Positions 11,591 through 23,064 of a DNA stretch of 64,000 bases are shown piece after piece. The notes under the pieces were generated by a model that was not told the origin of the DNA, ran no database searches, and saw only the letters and a program-made list of their open reading frames with translations. Made by a program: the position numbers and the translations under genes. The stretch lies in the NCBI GenBank assembly GCA_963854735.1, contig OY978100.1, positions 1,860,001 to 1,924,000 of the forward strand. Direction: 5' to 3'. Source of the stretch: Marvania coccoides (taxonomy: Eukaryota; Chlorophyta; Trebouxiophyceae; Chlorellales; Chlorellaceae). Position 1 is the stretch's first letter, and every line of letters starts with the position of its first letter.

Positions 11591-12932
11591 TCTGAAGACG
11601 GAGTTCTCACTTAAAAAATAAAGAAATAATCGAGGGATGTAGAGCGGCAGAAAATGGTGAAGTCTTTTTGAGTTGAAGGGAAATCGAGCTAAATTTCAAA
11701 GAATATCGCACTTCTCTAAATTTGAGAATGTAACCATCAAAATTAACACAAAAATCGTGAAGGGGGGAAATTAATTCGGTGAAGTTTGTATGGTCATTTG
11801 CATCGTGAGAACAAAGAGAATCCAAAGAGAATCAGTCACGACGATCAAACCAAAACTTATTTTTCAAGCAGTGTTAATTATGAACTTCCTTCCGCAGTCG
11901 TTTGTTTTCAGCCACTAAAAACACTCCAACATTTTTTTCGTCCCTGGTCCAGCATTTTCGGATTACATGAGTGCAGGGACCCCCACAACCTGCTGCGGGC
12001 CGGCTGAAACCGTGCAACGGAAGACAATGATGGTTTTATTAACGGAAAGCGCCGTAGGCGGGACGGGCATCAAAGTCCCGGGCAGTGTCCCAGGTGTACT
12101 AGAGGGACCAGCTGCAGCTCTAGTATTACTATTTACAGGGTGGATTTGTAAACGTGTTAATTTTGATGCACTGTCAAAAGGAGGAGATTCAGTCTTGAGT
12201 GCTGGAGAAGGCGCACAATTAGTACAGATGACTTTTTAACTATACTCGTTGAGCACCCGCAGCAAAAGCTTGGGGAACCCACGAGTTGCGGCGTATACTA
12301 CTTAAATGGGTGGTGGGTCCGAAATATTGTCCGAACATTAAATACAGTTTACTTTGACCGGAAGGGAAAAGAGGGCATAATCAATAAAGCGATGGGAATC
12401 AGGTGAAGACAATGCCATATTTCGAATATTTATGGGAAATATATTTAATGCGAATAATAGTAGAGGAAACCGAGAAATGCAGCTTGTGCTGCTACACTGG
12501 AGGACGGCACTCAAAATAGTTGGAATACGTAGAATGGGTTTAATGGGTTTTAATGGAATAAAACTTCAGGAAAAGGAAGGAAAGTGCTCCATCACAGGGC
12601 TATCCGCTAGGGATACAAAGAAGCGTCCCGAAATTTTTCAACACGGTGCGGCCGTGTCCCTGCTCCCCCCCATTGGGAGTCAAGACAAAACAACAAGCAG
12701 GCACAGGCGCAGCGGGAACAGCCACGTCAGGCCCGCAACAGAAAAGCAAATATAATATAACACAAAACGAGAAAATAATAATATCGAATAATTAAACAAG
12801 GTTTTGCTGGAAAATTCATCGGGCCAACGGCCCCGCCACCCATCAATTGGCAGCAAAATTCCCAGCGCAGGAAGTAGATGAAGAAGTATGTTGCAAGAAA
12901 ACGCAATACCTTTTTGCTTCATGTTGATGCGC
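11591..12932. other. Spacer between membrane-ANK gene and ANK-kinase gene, unit 1
   Basis: 1.34 kb, mostly AT-rich. It should hold the promoter of the membrane-ANK gene (right of 11590) and the 3' UTR of the kinase gene. A plus-strand open frame at 11967-12239 (90 codons, with one hydrophobic stretch) has no recognisable domain and I do not call it. The spacer is present in unit 2 at 21723-23064; I saw one base difference (11767 versus 21899). Confidence 0.5.
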
Positions 12933-15900
12933 TTAATTTCCTGCCGCCGGGTTGTCTTGGTAGTGAATAGTTCCCATGGACTGGGCATCAGGGGCTTCTT
13001 CTGCTGGGGGCTCCATCCATGTCCGGGGGGAGGACATCCACAATGCTGGATTGTCGTCCAGCGTCCTCGTACGGGAAGCATGTTGCTCACGTTCACTGCC
13101 AAATTCGCGTTGGCTGCAGCTGGGCCCTTGTGCAGCCATGGAAACGAGACCCCCGCCCGCAATTGCGGGAGCATCATTGATTGAGAGAGTGGTCAGGTTC
13201 AAGTTGGTCACTCTGGAGGCGCCTTTCGGCAGCTCCTGGGCCCCCTGGGTCACCTCTTCGCAAATGACACTGCACATGAAAAATAAAATTGAAGTTTGAA
13301 ACATACAGGTATGCACGTATATCAGAAATATAACCAACGCTACCAGAAACCATTGAACTCAGATGGCAAATAAAGTCATCCAGTCCGCTCACCTCAGTTT
13401 CTGGACAATGTCCACAAAAGTCGGCCTGGCCTCCGGACTTCGGTGCCAGCACTGCTCCATCAGACCCACCCAGGCACGTAGAATGGGGCCTGCAGAAATT
13501 CACCGGGAAAAAAATAACCATATTCGTTTCCTGCTGGAATAAATATATATGTATTATAAATATATTTGTATGCGTGCACATCAACACAGCAGTCACCGGC
13601 GTACCTTCCCAATGCTCCCCTGGAATCAGTTCAGCAGAAGGCACGGGCAGCCTCTGCCCACCCACCACATGTTCTTTAATCTGCGGTGGCACATAGGGAG
13701 GGACCAGTGGCGTGGGTACTTCGTCTTTCAACGACTAGCAAGTTGCTAGTAGAATTATTGAATATGCAATTGAAGTTGAGTGCGCAATGTATCGAGACGA
13801 GTTATTTCTTGGATTCGATTACCTCTTCATACTGAACCCCGGCCCACGGAACTTCCAGCGTCAGCAGTTCCCACATCACCACGCCGAAAGAGTAAACATC
13901 GGCGGAAAATGAATGGGTAGGCTGAGACCAAACCTCTGGGGCAGCCCAGGGAGGACTCAGGCCTTGCCGCTGAGCTCTGAGCGCAGGCACCGCGCCTGGC
14001 TGGCCAGCAGCGCTGCTCTCCCCTGCCCCAGCTGCACCTGACACCATCCCCAGCATCTGGCTCAAATCGAAGTCTCCGACCTTGACAGTCCAATCAGCAG
14101 CCACCAGCAGGTTGGGGCTCTTCAGGTCGCCATGGATGATGGATTTCGAGTGCAAGAACAGCATCCCCATAGCGGCATCCAGAGCCTGGAGAGAGAAAAT
14201 AAAACGGCGAAGAAAAGGTGATGGATTCTTTGCAATATAGATAATTTAAAAGTAATTCATTGATTCTTACCATCCGCAGTCTGCGCTGTGCCGTCAGCTC
14301 CTGCCCACCCGTGCTCAACACCGAGCGCAGTGAGCCCATGCTGCAGAGCTCCATGGCAATGCTGGGAGGGGAGGGGCACCAGCCGCGAAACCCGACCACG
14401 TTGGTGTGGCGCAGCGTGGACAGCACGGCAGCCTCCTACGAATTGGCGGAAGGAAAAAATATAACAAAAATTAATGGCGCTGTTTGGAATTGCAGAGAAA
14501 ACATGATGCGCACAAAAATGCAGCATTTAAATTATTTCCAGACCTTCCTCAGCCGCGTGGCTGCCCCAGGACTGGGCTTGTGAAGCCTCTTGATGGCGAC
14601 CGGAGCTCCCGACAGCAAGGCTGCCTCCACCTCGCCCAGCCCTCCGCTGCCCTTCAGAGAACCTGCCAGTGGATCACCCCAGGTGAGATTGACAAAGTCA
14701 AACATCCCATCCCTGGGCACAGCCCTGCAATCGGTGAACATCACACACGTTTAAATAAAATGAGAATACGGAGTTATTGTCGCTGCAAGCTCACTTGGGC
14801 TGCAAAAAATTAAAAAAAATGATTACCTCTCTAGCTCGCGCACTACATCAGCAAAGCCGTGCTCTACGGCCAGGCCACGTGGCGTGGCACCTTGCTTTGT
14901 CACAGCCTGCGGGTTGGCGCCGGCGTCCAGCAAGGCCTCCACTGCCTCACGACTGCCGACATCAGCAGCAACATGCAATGCTGTCAATCTACCAGGACCA
15001 GCAACGTCAACGCGAGCTCCCCTTTTGATCAACACTTGGATGGCATTTGCATGGCCGCCTGCAGCTGCAAGGTCCAGAGCAGACAGAGCCAGAGAGTCCC
15101 GGACCTGTAAATGAGCGTGGCATTTTGTCGCGGTGCGCCCCTTTGCCATGGACTCCCAAATCAGGTCAATTGCTTCAGGATGACCAAACACAGCCGCAGC
15201 CATTAGTGGGGTGGTCTGGAGAGGCCCGAACAGAAGATCTGGCTTGGCATAGAATAGACTCTTACGCATGGCATTTGCATCGCCATTTTGAATAGCTTTT
15301 TGCAATAACTCTCCATCATCGAGAAATCGGTCATCGGAAGACCTGGAACAGAAAAAAAATAAAATCGTTAAATTCATTATCAATTCGTGTATTTTGGTGC
15401 CAAAATACAACACATTGTCCAATGAGAAGAAAATACACACCGTGCATTTTTTGTAATTGTAATAGACGCAGCCAACAGTGTGAAAAAACTTACCGAGATT
15501 CGCAAGCCAACACACGGCAATACAGTTGGTGCACAACATCAAAAAGCTGCCGCCCACATGCGAGGTTGACAATGTCGACAAGGCGATCAAGGCCATGTGC
15601 GATAGAAGCGACCTGGGATTCCTCATTAGCGATCTCAGCTTTCAATAGCATTCTAAGGACGGAAGAATTGCGAATACGCGCATATTCTTGTGGGGAAATA
15701 CCCCCCTCCTCCAAACTCATTGTCGCGCCATGTTCTAGAAGAATGGTGACAGCTGCAACATGCCAACCATGTACTGCACAATAAAGCGGAGTCTCCTGAT
15801 TCTCATCAGCGGCATTCACGTCGGCGCCAGCTTGAAGGAGCAATGCGATGGCTTCGGCATGGCCTTCTTGCGCTGCGCAAAGAAGCGGAGTCCACTGATT

Positions 15901-18516
15901 CTCACCAGCTGCATTCACGTCCGCGCCAGCTTGAAGGAGCGCAGCGACGGATTCGGCATGGCCTTCTTGCGCTGCCCAATGCAGCGGAGTCATCTGCTTG
16001 TCATCAGCTGCAGTCACGTCAGCGCCAGCTTGAAGAAGGGATGCGATGGTTTCGACATGGCCTCCAATCGCTGCGAAATGAAGCGGAGTCCACTGATTCT
16101 CATCAGCTGCATTCACGTCGGCGCCAGCTTCAAGAAGCAATGCGATGGCTTCGGCATGGCCTTCTTGCGCTGCGCAAAGAAGCGGAGTCCACTGATTCTC
16201 ACCAGCTGCATTCACGTCCGCGCCAGCTTGAAGGAGCGCAGAGATCGCTTCGGCATGGCCTTCTTGCGCTGCCCGATGCAGCGGAGTCATCTGCCTGTCA
16301 TCAGATGCATTCACGTCGGAGCCAGCTTGAAGAAGGGATGCGATGGTTTCGACATGGCCTTTTTCCGCTGCCAGATGAAGCGGAGTCCACTGATTCTCAT
16401 CAGCTGCATTCACGTAGGCGCTAGCTTGAAGGAGCAATGCGATGGCTTCGGCATGGCCTTCTTGCGCTGCGCAAAGAAGCGGAGTCCACTGATTCTCACC
16501 AGCTGCATTCACGTCCGCGCCAGCTTGAAGGAGCGCAGCGACGGATTCGGCATGGCCTTCTTGCGCTGCCCAATGCAGCGGAGTCATCTGCTTGTCATCA
16601 GCTGCAGTCACGTCAGCGCCAGCTTGAAGAAGGGATGCGATGGTTTCGACATGGCCTCCAATCGCTGCGAAATGAAGCGGAGTCTTCTGATTCTCATCAG
16701 CCGTATTCACGTCGGCGCCAGCTTGAAGGAGCGCAGCGACGGCTTCGACATGGCATCCTCGCGATGCGCAAAGAAGCGGAGTCCTTCGATTCTCACCAGC
16801 CGTATTCACGTCGGCGCCAGCTTGAACGAGCGCAGCGATGGCTTCGGCATGGCCTTCTTGCGCTGCCCGATGAAGCGGAGTCATCTGCCTGTCATCAGCT
16901 GCATTCACGTCGGCGCCAGCTTGAAGGAGCGCAGCGACAGATTCGGCATGGCCTTCATGCGCTGCGAAATGAAGCGGAGTATACTGATTCTCATCAGCTG
17001 CATTCACGTCGGCGCCAGCTTGAAGGAGCGCAGCGATGGCTTCGGCATGGCCTCGAACCGCTGCGAAATGTAGCGGAGTCATCTGATACTCGTTAGCTGC
17101 AGTCACGTCGGCGCCAGCTTGAAGGAGCGCAGCGATGGCTTCGACATGGCCTCCAAATACTGCCCAATGCATCGGAGTCATCTGCTTGTCATCAGATGCA
17201 GTCACTTCAGCGCCAGCTTGAAGAAGGGGTGCGATGGTTTTGACATGCCCTCCAATAGCTGCCCAATGAAGCGGAGTCTTTTTTCTCTCATCAGCTGCAT
17301 TCACGTCGGCGCCAGCTTGAAGGAGCGCAGCGATGGCTTCGTCATGGCCTTCTTGCACTGCCTCATGAAGTGGAGTCCACTGATTCGCACCAGCCGTATT
17401 CACGTCGGCGCCAGCTTGAAGGAGCGCAGCGATGGCTTCGGCATGGCCTTCTTGCGCTGCCCGATGCAGCGGAGTCATCTGCTTGTCATCAGATGCATTC
17501 ACGTCGGCGCCAGCTTGAAGAAGGGATGCGATGGTTTCGACATGGCCTCCAACCGCTGCCCGATGAAGCGGAGTCTTTTTTCTCTCATCAGCCGTATTCA
17601 CGTCGGCGCCAGCTTGAAGGAGCGCAGCGATAGCTTCGTCATGGCCTTCTTGTACTGCCTCATCAAGTGGAGTCCACTGATTCTCACCAGCCGTATTCAC
17701 GTCGGCGCCAGCTTGAAGGAGCGCAGCGATCGCTTCGGCATGGCCTTCTTGCGCTGCCCGATGCAGCGGAGTCATCTGCCTGTCATCATATGCAGTCACG
17801 TCGGCGCCAGCTTGAAGAAGGGATGCGATGGTTTCGACATGGCCTCCAATCGCTGCGAAATGAAGCGGAGTCTTCTGATTCTCATCAGCCGTATTCACGT
17901 CGGCGCCAGCTTGAACGAGCGCAGCGATGGCTTCGACATGGCCTCCAATCGCTGCGAAATGAAGCGGAGTCCACTGATTCTCATCAGCTGCATTCACGTC
18001 GGCGCCAGCTTGAAGGAGCGCAGCGATGGCTTCGGCATGGCCTTCTTGCGCTGCCCGATGCAGCGGAGTCATCTGCCTGTCATCAGATGCAGTCACGTCA
18101 GCGCCAGCTTGAAAAAAGGATGCGATGGTTTCGACATGGCCTCCAACCGCTGCGAAATGAAGCGGAGTCATCTGATTCTCGTTAGCTGCAGTCACGTTGG
18201 CGCCAGCTTGAACGAGCGCAGCGATGGCTTCGGCATGGCCTTCTTGCGCTGCGAAATGAAGCGGAGTCCACTGATTCTCATCAGCTGCATTCACGTCGGC
18301 GCCAGCTTGAAGGAGCGCAGCGATGGCTTCGGCATGGCCTTCTTGCGCTGCCCGATGAAGCGGAGTCTTCTGATTCTCATCAGCCGTATTCACGTCGGCG
18401 CCAGCTTGAAGAAGGGATGCGATGGGTTCGGCATCGCCTCCTTGCGCTGCCAAATGAAGCGCCACACCCCCAGTTTGAGTTGTGTCAAGCGGAACAGTGT
18501 TGTTGAGCTCACTCAT
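12933..18516 (-). CDS. Ankyrin-repeat protein kinase (TKL-like), copy 1, 28 near-identical repeats, 1603 aa
   Basis: Eight exons: 18516-15494, 15342-14827, 14724-14544, 14435-14271, 14185-13823, 13734-13605, 13489-13393 and 13269-12933; 1604 codons with stop and all junctions in frame. Exon 1 encodes MSELNNTVPL and 28 ankyrin repeats of 33 residues. Exon 2 adds about five diverged repeats (to residue 1179). Exons 3-7 encode a protein kinase: glycine loop GSGGLGEV, lysine in VAIK (about 1225), Glu in exon 4, catalytic loop HGDLKSPN, metal site DFD, APE, and the C-lobe MEQCWHRSPEARPTF. The loop is HGD rather than HRD (non-RD) and the metal motif is DFD rather than DFG, yet the Lys, Asp, Asn and Asp needed for catalysis are present. 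Exon 8 encodes a 112-codon polar tail. No signal peptide or TM segment. Plausibly a cytosolic sensor kinase whose repeats bind ligands; this role is inference. Confidence 0.85.
15697..18468 (-). repeat. Coding array of 28 x 99-bp ankyrin repeats, with a 594-bp higher-order repeat
   Basis: Unit consensus about x-TPLHxAAxxGHxExIAALLQ then AGADVNxADENQ. Most units are very similar at DNA level, and differences cluster at the residue before TPLH, the residue after it, the two residues before GH, and the fingertip (ENQ, DRQ, DKQ, ERK). The block 15843-16090 recurs at 16437-16684, exactly six repeats (594 bp) away, so the array grew by multi-repeat duplication as well as by single units. Confidence 0.9.
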
Positions 18517-18523
18517 ACGTAGT

Positions 18524-19060
18524 GAAACCTGCGCTGCTTATATTAACCGGGGCCATGCGTAATTCAACAAACCAGTAACTAATGGGCGTTATCTTAGAAA
18601 TCCATCACAAGTAGTGAAGCATTAGAAATCAATGTTAATTTTTTTGGAGAATACATTTGTGTGCTGTAATTCGGAAAACACGTGCATATGACCCCACCTG
18701 AAGAACCTCGCTATCTATAATTTTCGCGAGTGAGTGATTTTGTCGCGGCTATCTCTTCAGCGTTTATTAATAGGGGTATCAATTCTCCAAAGAAGAGAAA
18801 CCTGCGCTGCAATCAAAACCGGGACCATGCGTAAGTCAACCACCTAATTTCAAACGGCGTTATATCAGCAATCGTCATGAGCAGTGAACGCATCGTTATT
18901 AAATTCATAAATAATGTTGTCCATTTGAGAAAAACAATATTTGCAGTAAAAAGGAAAAGACGTGCATATGACCCTACCTGAGTAATCTTGCGATCTTATT
19001 TCCCAAGGTTGAGTGATTTGCCGTTGCTTTCTCACCTTTTATTAGCCTTTCAATTGTAGT
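18524..19060. repeat. Upstream region of ANK-kinase copy 1: imperfect direct repeat (about 270-280 bp)
   Basis: The stretch 18524-18790 is repeated with divergence at 18797-19060. Both halves carry GAAACCTGCGCTGC, CATGCGTAA, ACGTGCATATGACCC and a GAGTGATTTG-like motif in the same order. The pair lies directly upstream of the start codon and recurs before ANK-kinase copy 2 (26655-27191) and the ANK-only gene (32815-33350). It is a good candidate for a shared promoter region, though no defined transcription-factor site is recognised. Confidence 0.6.
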
Positions 19061-19359
19061 AGAAAGAGGCGGAGGTACATGTTTTTTTCCCGGGTGTACT
19101 TTTTCATTTCAGGAATGTTGAAAGAGGCTTTACAGGGCCTGAAAAACGCACTTTATCACCTGGAAACATATGATATACGGCATGTAAGTCGTGCCAATAT
19201 ACTTTTTGAAACATCTTTCGCATCGAGCAATGTCATCAGGACAAATATGCTGATAAATATATAGCAGTATTTACGGCAGACTAAAACATAACGCATCATA
19301 CTATTTCTATTTATAATGCACCGATCGGCATCCGTTCAACTGCAAGAATTGGGCAGGTT

Positions 19360-19810
19360 GCCTCGGATTTCGGCAACGACTCTGAGAGCTGGGCAAAGAC
19401 GGCCCAAACAGCCGCAGCTCAAATGTTCCTGGGGCAGCGGTGCCGTGCCGTGAACATCGGTGGTGCATCTTCGATGTTAAACACCGCCACGAAATTGTGA
19501 GCTACATTCCCAAAATTTAGCTGGTTGCCACCATCCAGTTTCTGTTGCACTGCCGCCCAAAGGTTTCGGCATTACAGCTTTTGGCGTGCATCATTTTTGT
19601 GCCAACCATCTTTAAATTTTAGCATTTTAAGAGAAGAAGATGCTCGGCCCCCAAAACCGTGGCTCTCAAAAAATTCACGTGCCTCAGCATGCCCTGCATA
19701 GTCTCGTGTTTGGGCACGTGCCCGCCCTCCACCACCTCCGTTTCCAGCACAGCCCCCTCCGGGGACACCTCCTTCGACCTCTGCACAGTCGCCTGGCCGC
19801 CTTTCAACCA
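19360..19810 (-). pseudogene. Alpha/beta-hydrolase remnant 2 (psi exon 1 and frameshifted last exon)
   Basis: Minus-strand 19803-19633 is similar to the last exon of the intact hydrolase (EGAVLETEVVEGGHVPKH), but a short deletion frameshifts it after MLRHV. Plus-strand 19375-19480 (GGCAACGACTCT, then GCAGCGGTGCCGTGCC) matches the reverse of hydrolase exon 1 at about 34830-34930, with stops and indels. The order is inverted relative to the gene: last exon upstream, exon-1 remnant downstream. It looks like the junction of an old tandem duplication carried along with each ankyrin unit. Confidence 0.65.
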
Positions 19811-20054
19811 ACGTCACTCTGGCTACTTGCAGTATCACTAAAAATTTCTAATCACAAATACTAGTTAAATCACAGATGAAAAATACGGCGATGTTTATCA
19901 GGGCGTTACTAATTTCAGGGAGAATACAACTTTAAACACATTTCTGAAGTGCCCTGCTCCTCTTCGACGCTTTCTAGGCCCCAGCTGGCAGTCAGAAGCT
20001 AATAAATTGTAACCGACAAGAAGATGTGAAAACGATGACGCAGTGCGTTGTTCT

Positions 20055-21722
20055 TCATTGCCCCATTGCTAAATTTTTGGTGCCCATCGAGATAGCAATG
20101 GAAAATGGTACCTGAGAACCCTGAGTCGGCTTTTGAGCGCTCCGTGGCCCCTGCTGTGCGACAAATTCTTGTAACACATTCGAAATTGACGATCGGCCTA
20201 GCTTCTTTGCCTTTTCTGCAATTCCGTGCGGAATACGAGGTAAAAGATCAGAAACAGATGACAACTCCCGCAACCACTTGACATCAACGTCTTCACTCCT
20301 CGAACTTTCCCCTCGCGCAGTTACCCCTTCAACAAGCATGTCCAATGGCGTTATGCAGCTGTTGCGCCCATTTCGAACAAATTCGTTCCTGGTGTGAAGT
20401 GCGTCCTCAAGCTTATTGACCGAAGATATCATCCCTATCAATGACTGCCAGAATTCAAAGTTGCCTGCCTCAATGGCATAATGCATCGGCGTATTTTTGG
20501 TGCCATTGGTACGCGCCAATACTAATTTGGCCAGCGTCTCTGGCGACGAGGACTCCATGATGGCCTTGGCAATTTCAACAAAGCCGTACTTTGCTGCAAT
20601 ATGCAAGCAGGACATGCCTTGCTTATCAGTAGCCAATACATTTCCGCCTAACTTTGCCAGACACCGAAACAATCTAGGTTCGTTCTTCAGCGACGCGACC
20701 AGCAAAGGCGTGTTTCCAAGCCCAGTATGGCTTTCGAGCTTTGCTCCAGAGTCTACCAACAGATCAATTATTTTCTCCTTCATTTGAGTTATGTTTTCTT
20801 CTTCAATAGAAACACTGGAGCTGCGAGAGAATATGCTGCTTGCACGCGGCAGGCTCTCTTCATATTTCTGACGCACGATGGCCAAATGCAAAGGCGTCCA
20901 GCCTGCGCGGTCCGCTGCGTCGACAACCGGGTTTTCATCCAACAACACTTTGGCTACATCGTAGCTACCTCGATATGCGGCGTAATGAAGGGCAGTCGAA
21001 CCATTTTTATCCGTATCATCAACGTCTTCTCCTGCAGCTAGCGTAATCAAAGCTATGTGCTTCTTATTGAAATACGCAGCGTGATGAATGGGCCCAGTCC
21101 CTTTGACCACCTCGTCTTTTCCTAAACTGTTGGGCAGCCGTAACTTTTTTATGCTGTCTCTTGTCATGTACAGGTGAAGGAAAAATCCCGGGAGCACCAA
21201 AACGACAAAAGCCAAGAAGAAGGTCAAAATCATACACATTGCAATGCCAAACGGGGTGCTGGTGAGATAGACAGTCATGGAGATCCCCAGCACGGCAAAG
21301 CCAATAGAACCAAGTCCAATTAGAAAACAGACGAGGGCACCAAACAGGAACTGCGAATACCCAATTGCGACGACGACCGTAAGAATGAGGCTGCACATGG
21401 CAAAAAGGAAGCCAAGGGAGGTCCCGTAACCAAACATGGCCTTCCACAGCTCACACATGTCTTCAGAGCATGATTTGTACACATTGGATTCAGTGCTGTA
21501 GAACACTTCAGGCGGGGAGAAGAGAGCTGACAGCAGGGTGCCGGCCAACAGCGTAGTGACTACGCCCAACGCCGCAGCCACCCCTTGCCCCCGATTGAGC
21601 AGAGCCCGGCGGCGGTGCCTGTTTTGCTTTTCATCCTTTTGCTCGATCAATCGAGTCAATTTTTCCTGCTGCTGCAAAATGCTTTTGAGGAGACCAGTTT
21701 CAGTTTGAGGGGTTGCTGCCAT
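20055..21722 (-). CDS. Four-TM (PGG-like) plus ankyrin-repeat membrane protein, copy 2, 555 aa
   Basis: The translation is identical to copy 1 over all 555 residues: coiled coil, four TM helices within residues 48-184, ankyrin repeats from about 212, polar tail. It sits in the same position relative to ANK-kinase copy 2, exactly 10,132 bp from copy 1. The identity continues through the spacer and the kinase introns, so it reflects recent duplication or conversion rather than selection on the protein alone. It ends 332 codons' worth of sequence before nothing unusual: the stop and 3' flank are the same as in copy 1 until about 20 kb, where hydrolase remnant 2 begins on the left. Confidence 0.85.
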   Translation of the reverse strand: MAATPQTETGLLKSILQQQEKLTRLIEQKDEKQNRHRRRALLNRGQGVAAALGVVTTLLAGTLLSALFSPPEVFYSTESNVYKSCSEDMCELWKAMFGYGTSLGFLFAMCSLILTVVVAIGYSQFLFGALVCFLIGLGSIGFAVLGISMTVYLTSTPFGIAMCMILTFFLAFVVLVLPGFFLHLYMTRDSIKKLRLPNSLGKDEVVKGTGPIHHAAYFNKKHIALITLAAGEDVDDTDKNGSTALHYAAYRGSYDVAKVLLDENPVVDAADRAGWTPLHLAIVRQKYEESLPRASSIFSRSSSVSIEEENITQMKEKIIDLLVDSGAKLESHTGLGNTPLLVASLKNEPRLFRCLAKLGGNVLATDKQGMSCLHIAAKYGFVEIAKAIMESSSPETLAKLVLARTNGTKNTPMHYAIEAGNFEFWQSLIGMISSVNKLEDALHTRNEFVRNGRNSCITPLDMLVEGVTARGESSRSEDVDVKWLRELSSVSDLLPRIPHGIAEKAKKLGRSSISNVLQEFVAQQGPRSAQKPTQGSQVPFSIAISMGTKNLAMGQ

Positions 21723-23064
21723 TCTGAAGACGGAGTTCTCACTTAAAAAATAAAGAAATAATCGAGGGATGTAGAGCGGCAGAAAATGGTGAAGTCTTTT
21801 TGAGTTGAAGGGAAATCGAGCTAAATTTCAAAGAATATCGCACTTCTCTAAATTTGAGAATGTAACCATCAAAATTAACACAAAAATCGTGAAGGGGGAA
21901 AATTAATTCGGTGAAGTTTGTATGGTCATTTGCATCGTGAGAACAAAGAGAATCCAAAGAGAATCAGTCACGACGATCAAACCAAAACTTATTTTTCAAG
22001 CAGTGTTAATTATGAACTTCCTTCCGCAGTCGTTTGTTTTCAGCCACTAAAAACACTCCAACATTTTTTTCGTCCCTGGTCCAGCATTTTCGGATTACAT
22101 GAGTGCAGGGACCCCCACAACCTGCTGCGGGCCGGCTGAAACCGTGCAACGGAAGACAATGATGGTTTTATTAACGGAAAGCGCCGTAGGCGGGACGGGC
22201 ATCAAAGTCCCGGGCAGTGTCCCAGGTGTACTAGAGGGACCAGCTGCAGCTCTAGTATTACTATTTACAGGGTGGATTTGTAAACGTGTTAATTTTGATG
22301 CACTGTCAAAAGGAGGAGATTCAGTCTTGAGTGCTGGAGAAGGCGCACAATTAGTACAGATGACTTTTTAACTATACTCGTTGAGCACCCGCAGCAAAAG
22401 CTTGGGGAACCCACGAGTTGCGGCGTATACTACTTAAATGGGTGGTGGGTCCGAAATATTGTCCGAACATTAAATACAGTTTACTTTGACCGGAAGGGAA
22501 AAGAGGGCATAATCAATAAAGCGATGGGAATCAGGTGAAGACAATGCCATATTTCGAATATTTATGGGAAATATATTTAATGCGAATAATAGTAGAGGAA
22601 ACCGAGAAATGCAGCTTGTGCTGCTACACTGGAGGACGGCACTCAAAATAGTTGGAATACGTAGAATGGGTTTAATGGGTTTTAATGGAATAAAACTTCA
22701 GGAAAAGGAAGGAAAGTGCTCCATCACAGGGCTATCCGCTAGGGATACAAAGAAGCGTCCCGAAATTTTTCAACACGGTGCGGCCGTGTCCCTGCTCCCC
22801 CCCATTGGGAGTCAAGACAAAACAACAAGCAGGCACAGGCGCAGCGGGAACAGCCACGTCAGGCCCGCAACAGAAAAGCAAATATAATATAACACAAAAC
22901 GAGAAAATAATAATATCGAATAATTAAACAAGGTTTTGCTGGAAAATTCATCGGGCCAACGGCCCCGCCACCCATCAATTGGCAGCAAAATTCCCAGCGC
23001 AGGAAGTAGATGAAGAAGTATGTTGCAAGAAAACGCAATACCTTTTTGCTTCATGTTGATGCGC
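21723..23064. other. Spacer between membrane-ANK gene and ANK-kinase gene, unit 2
   Basis: Copy of 11591-12932 at an offset of 10,132 bp; only one base difference was noticed (21899). No gene called. Confidence 0.5.

Noticed and set aside
11967..12239. 90-codon plus-strand open frame with a hydrophobic segment, repeated at 22099-22371
   Set aside because: No domain, and the presence of two copies only reflects the unit duplication. No promoter or splice context supports it.
15760..18522. Long plus-strand open frames (437 and 467 codons) opposite the 28-repeat ankyrin array
   Set aside because: They are the periodic antisense shadow of a 99-bp repeat with biased codons; because the period is a multiple of three, a frame free of stops in one unit stays open in all. 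The translation (SCIHVGASLKERSDGFGMA) has no family character, and the same shadow appears opposite the other arrays.
19079..19264. 61-codon plus-strand frame, also at 27210-27395
   Set aside because: Lies in the upstream region of the ANK-kinase genes and is disrupted in the homologous unit-3 sequence.
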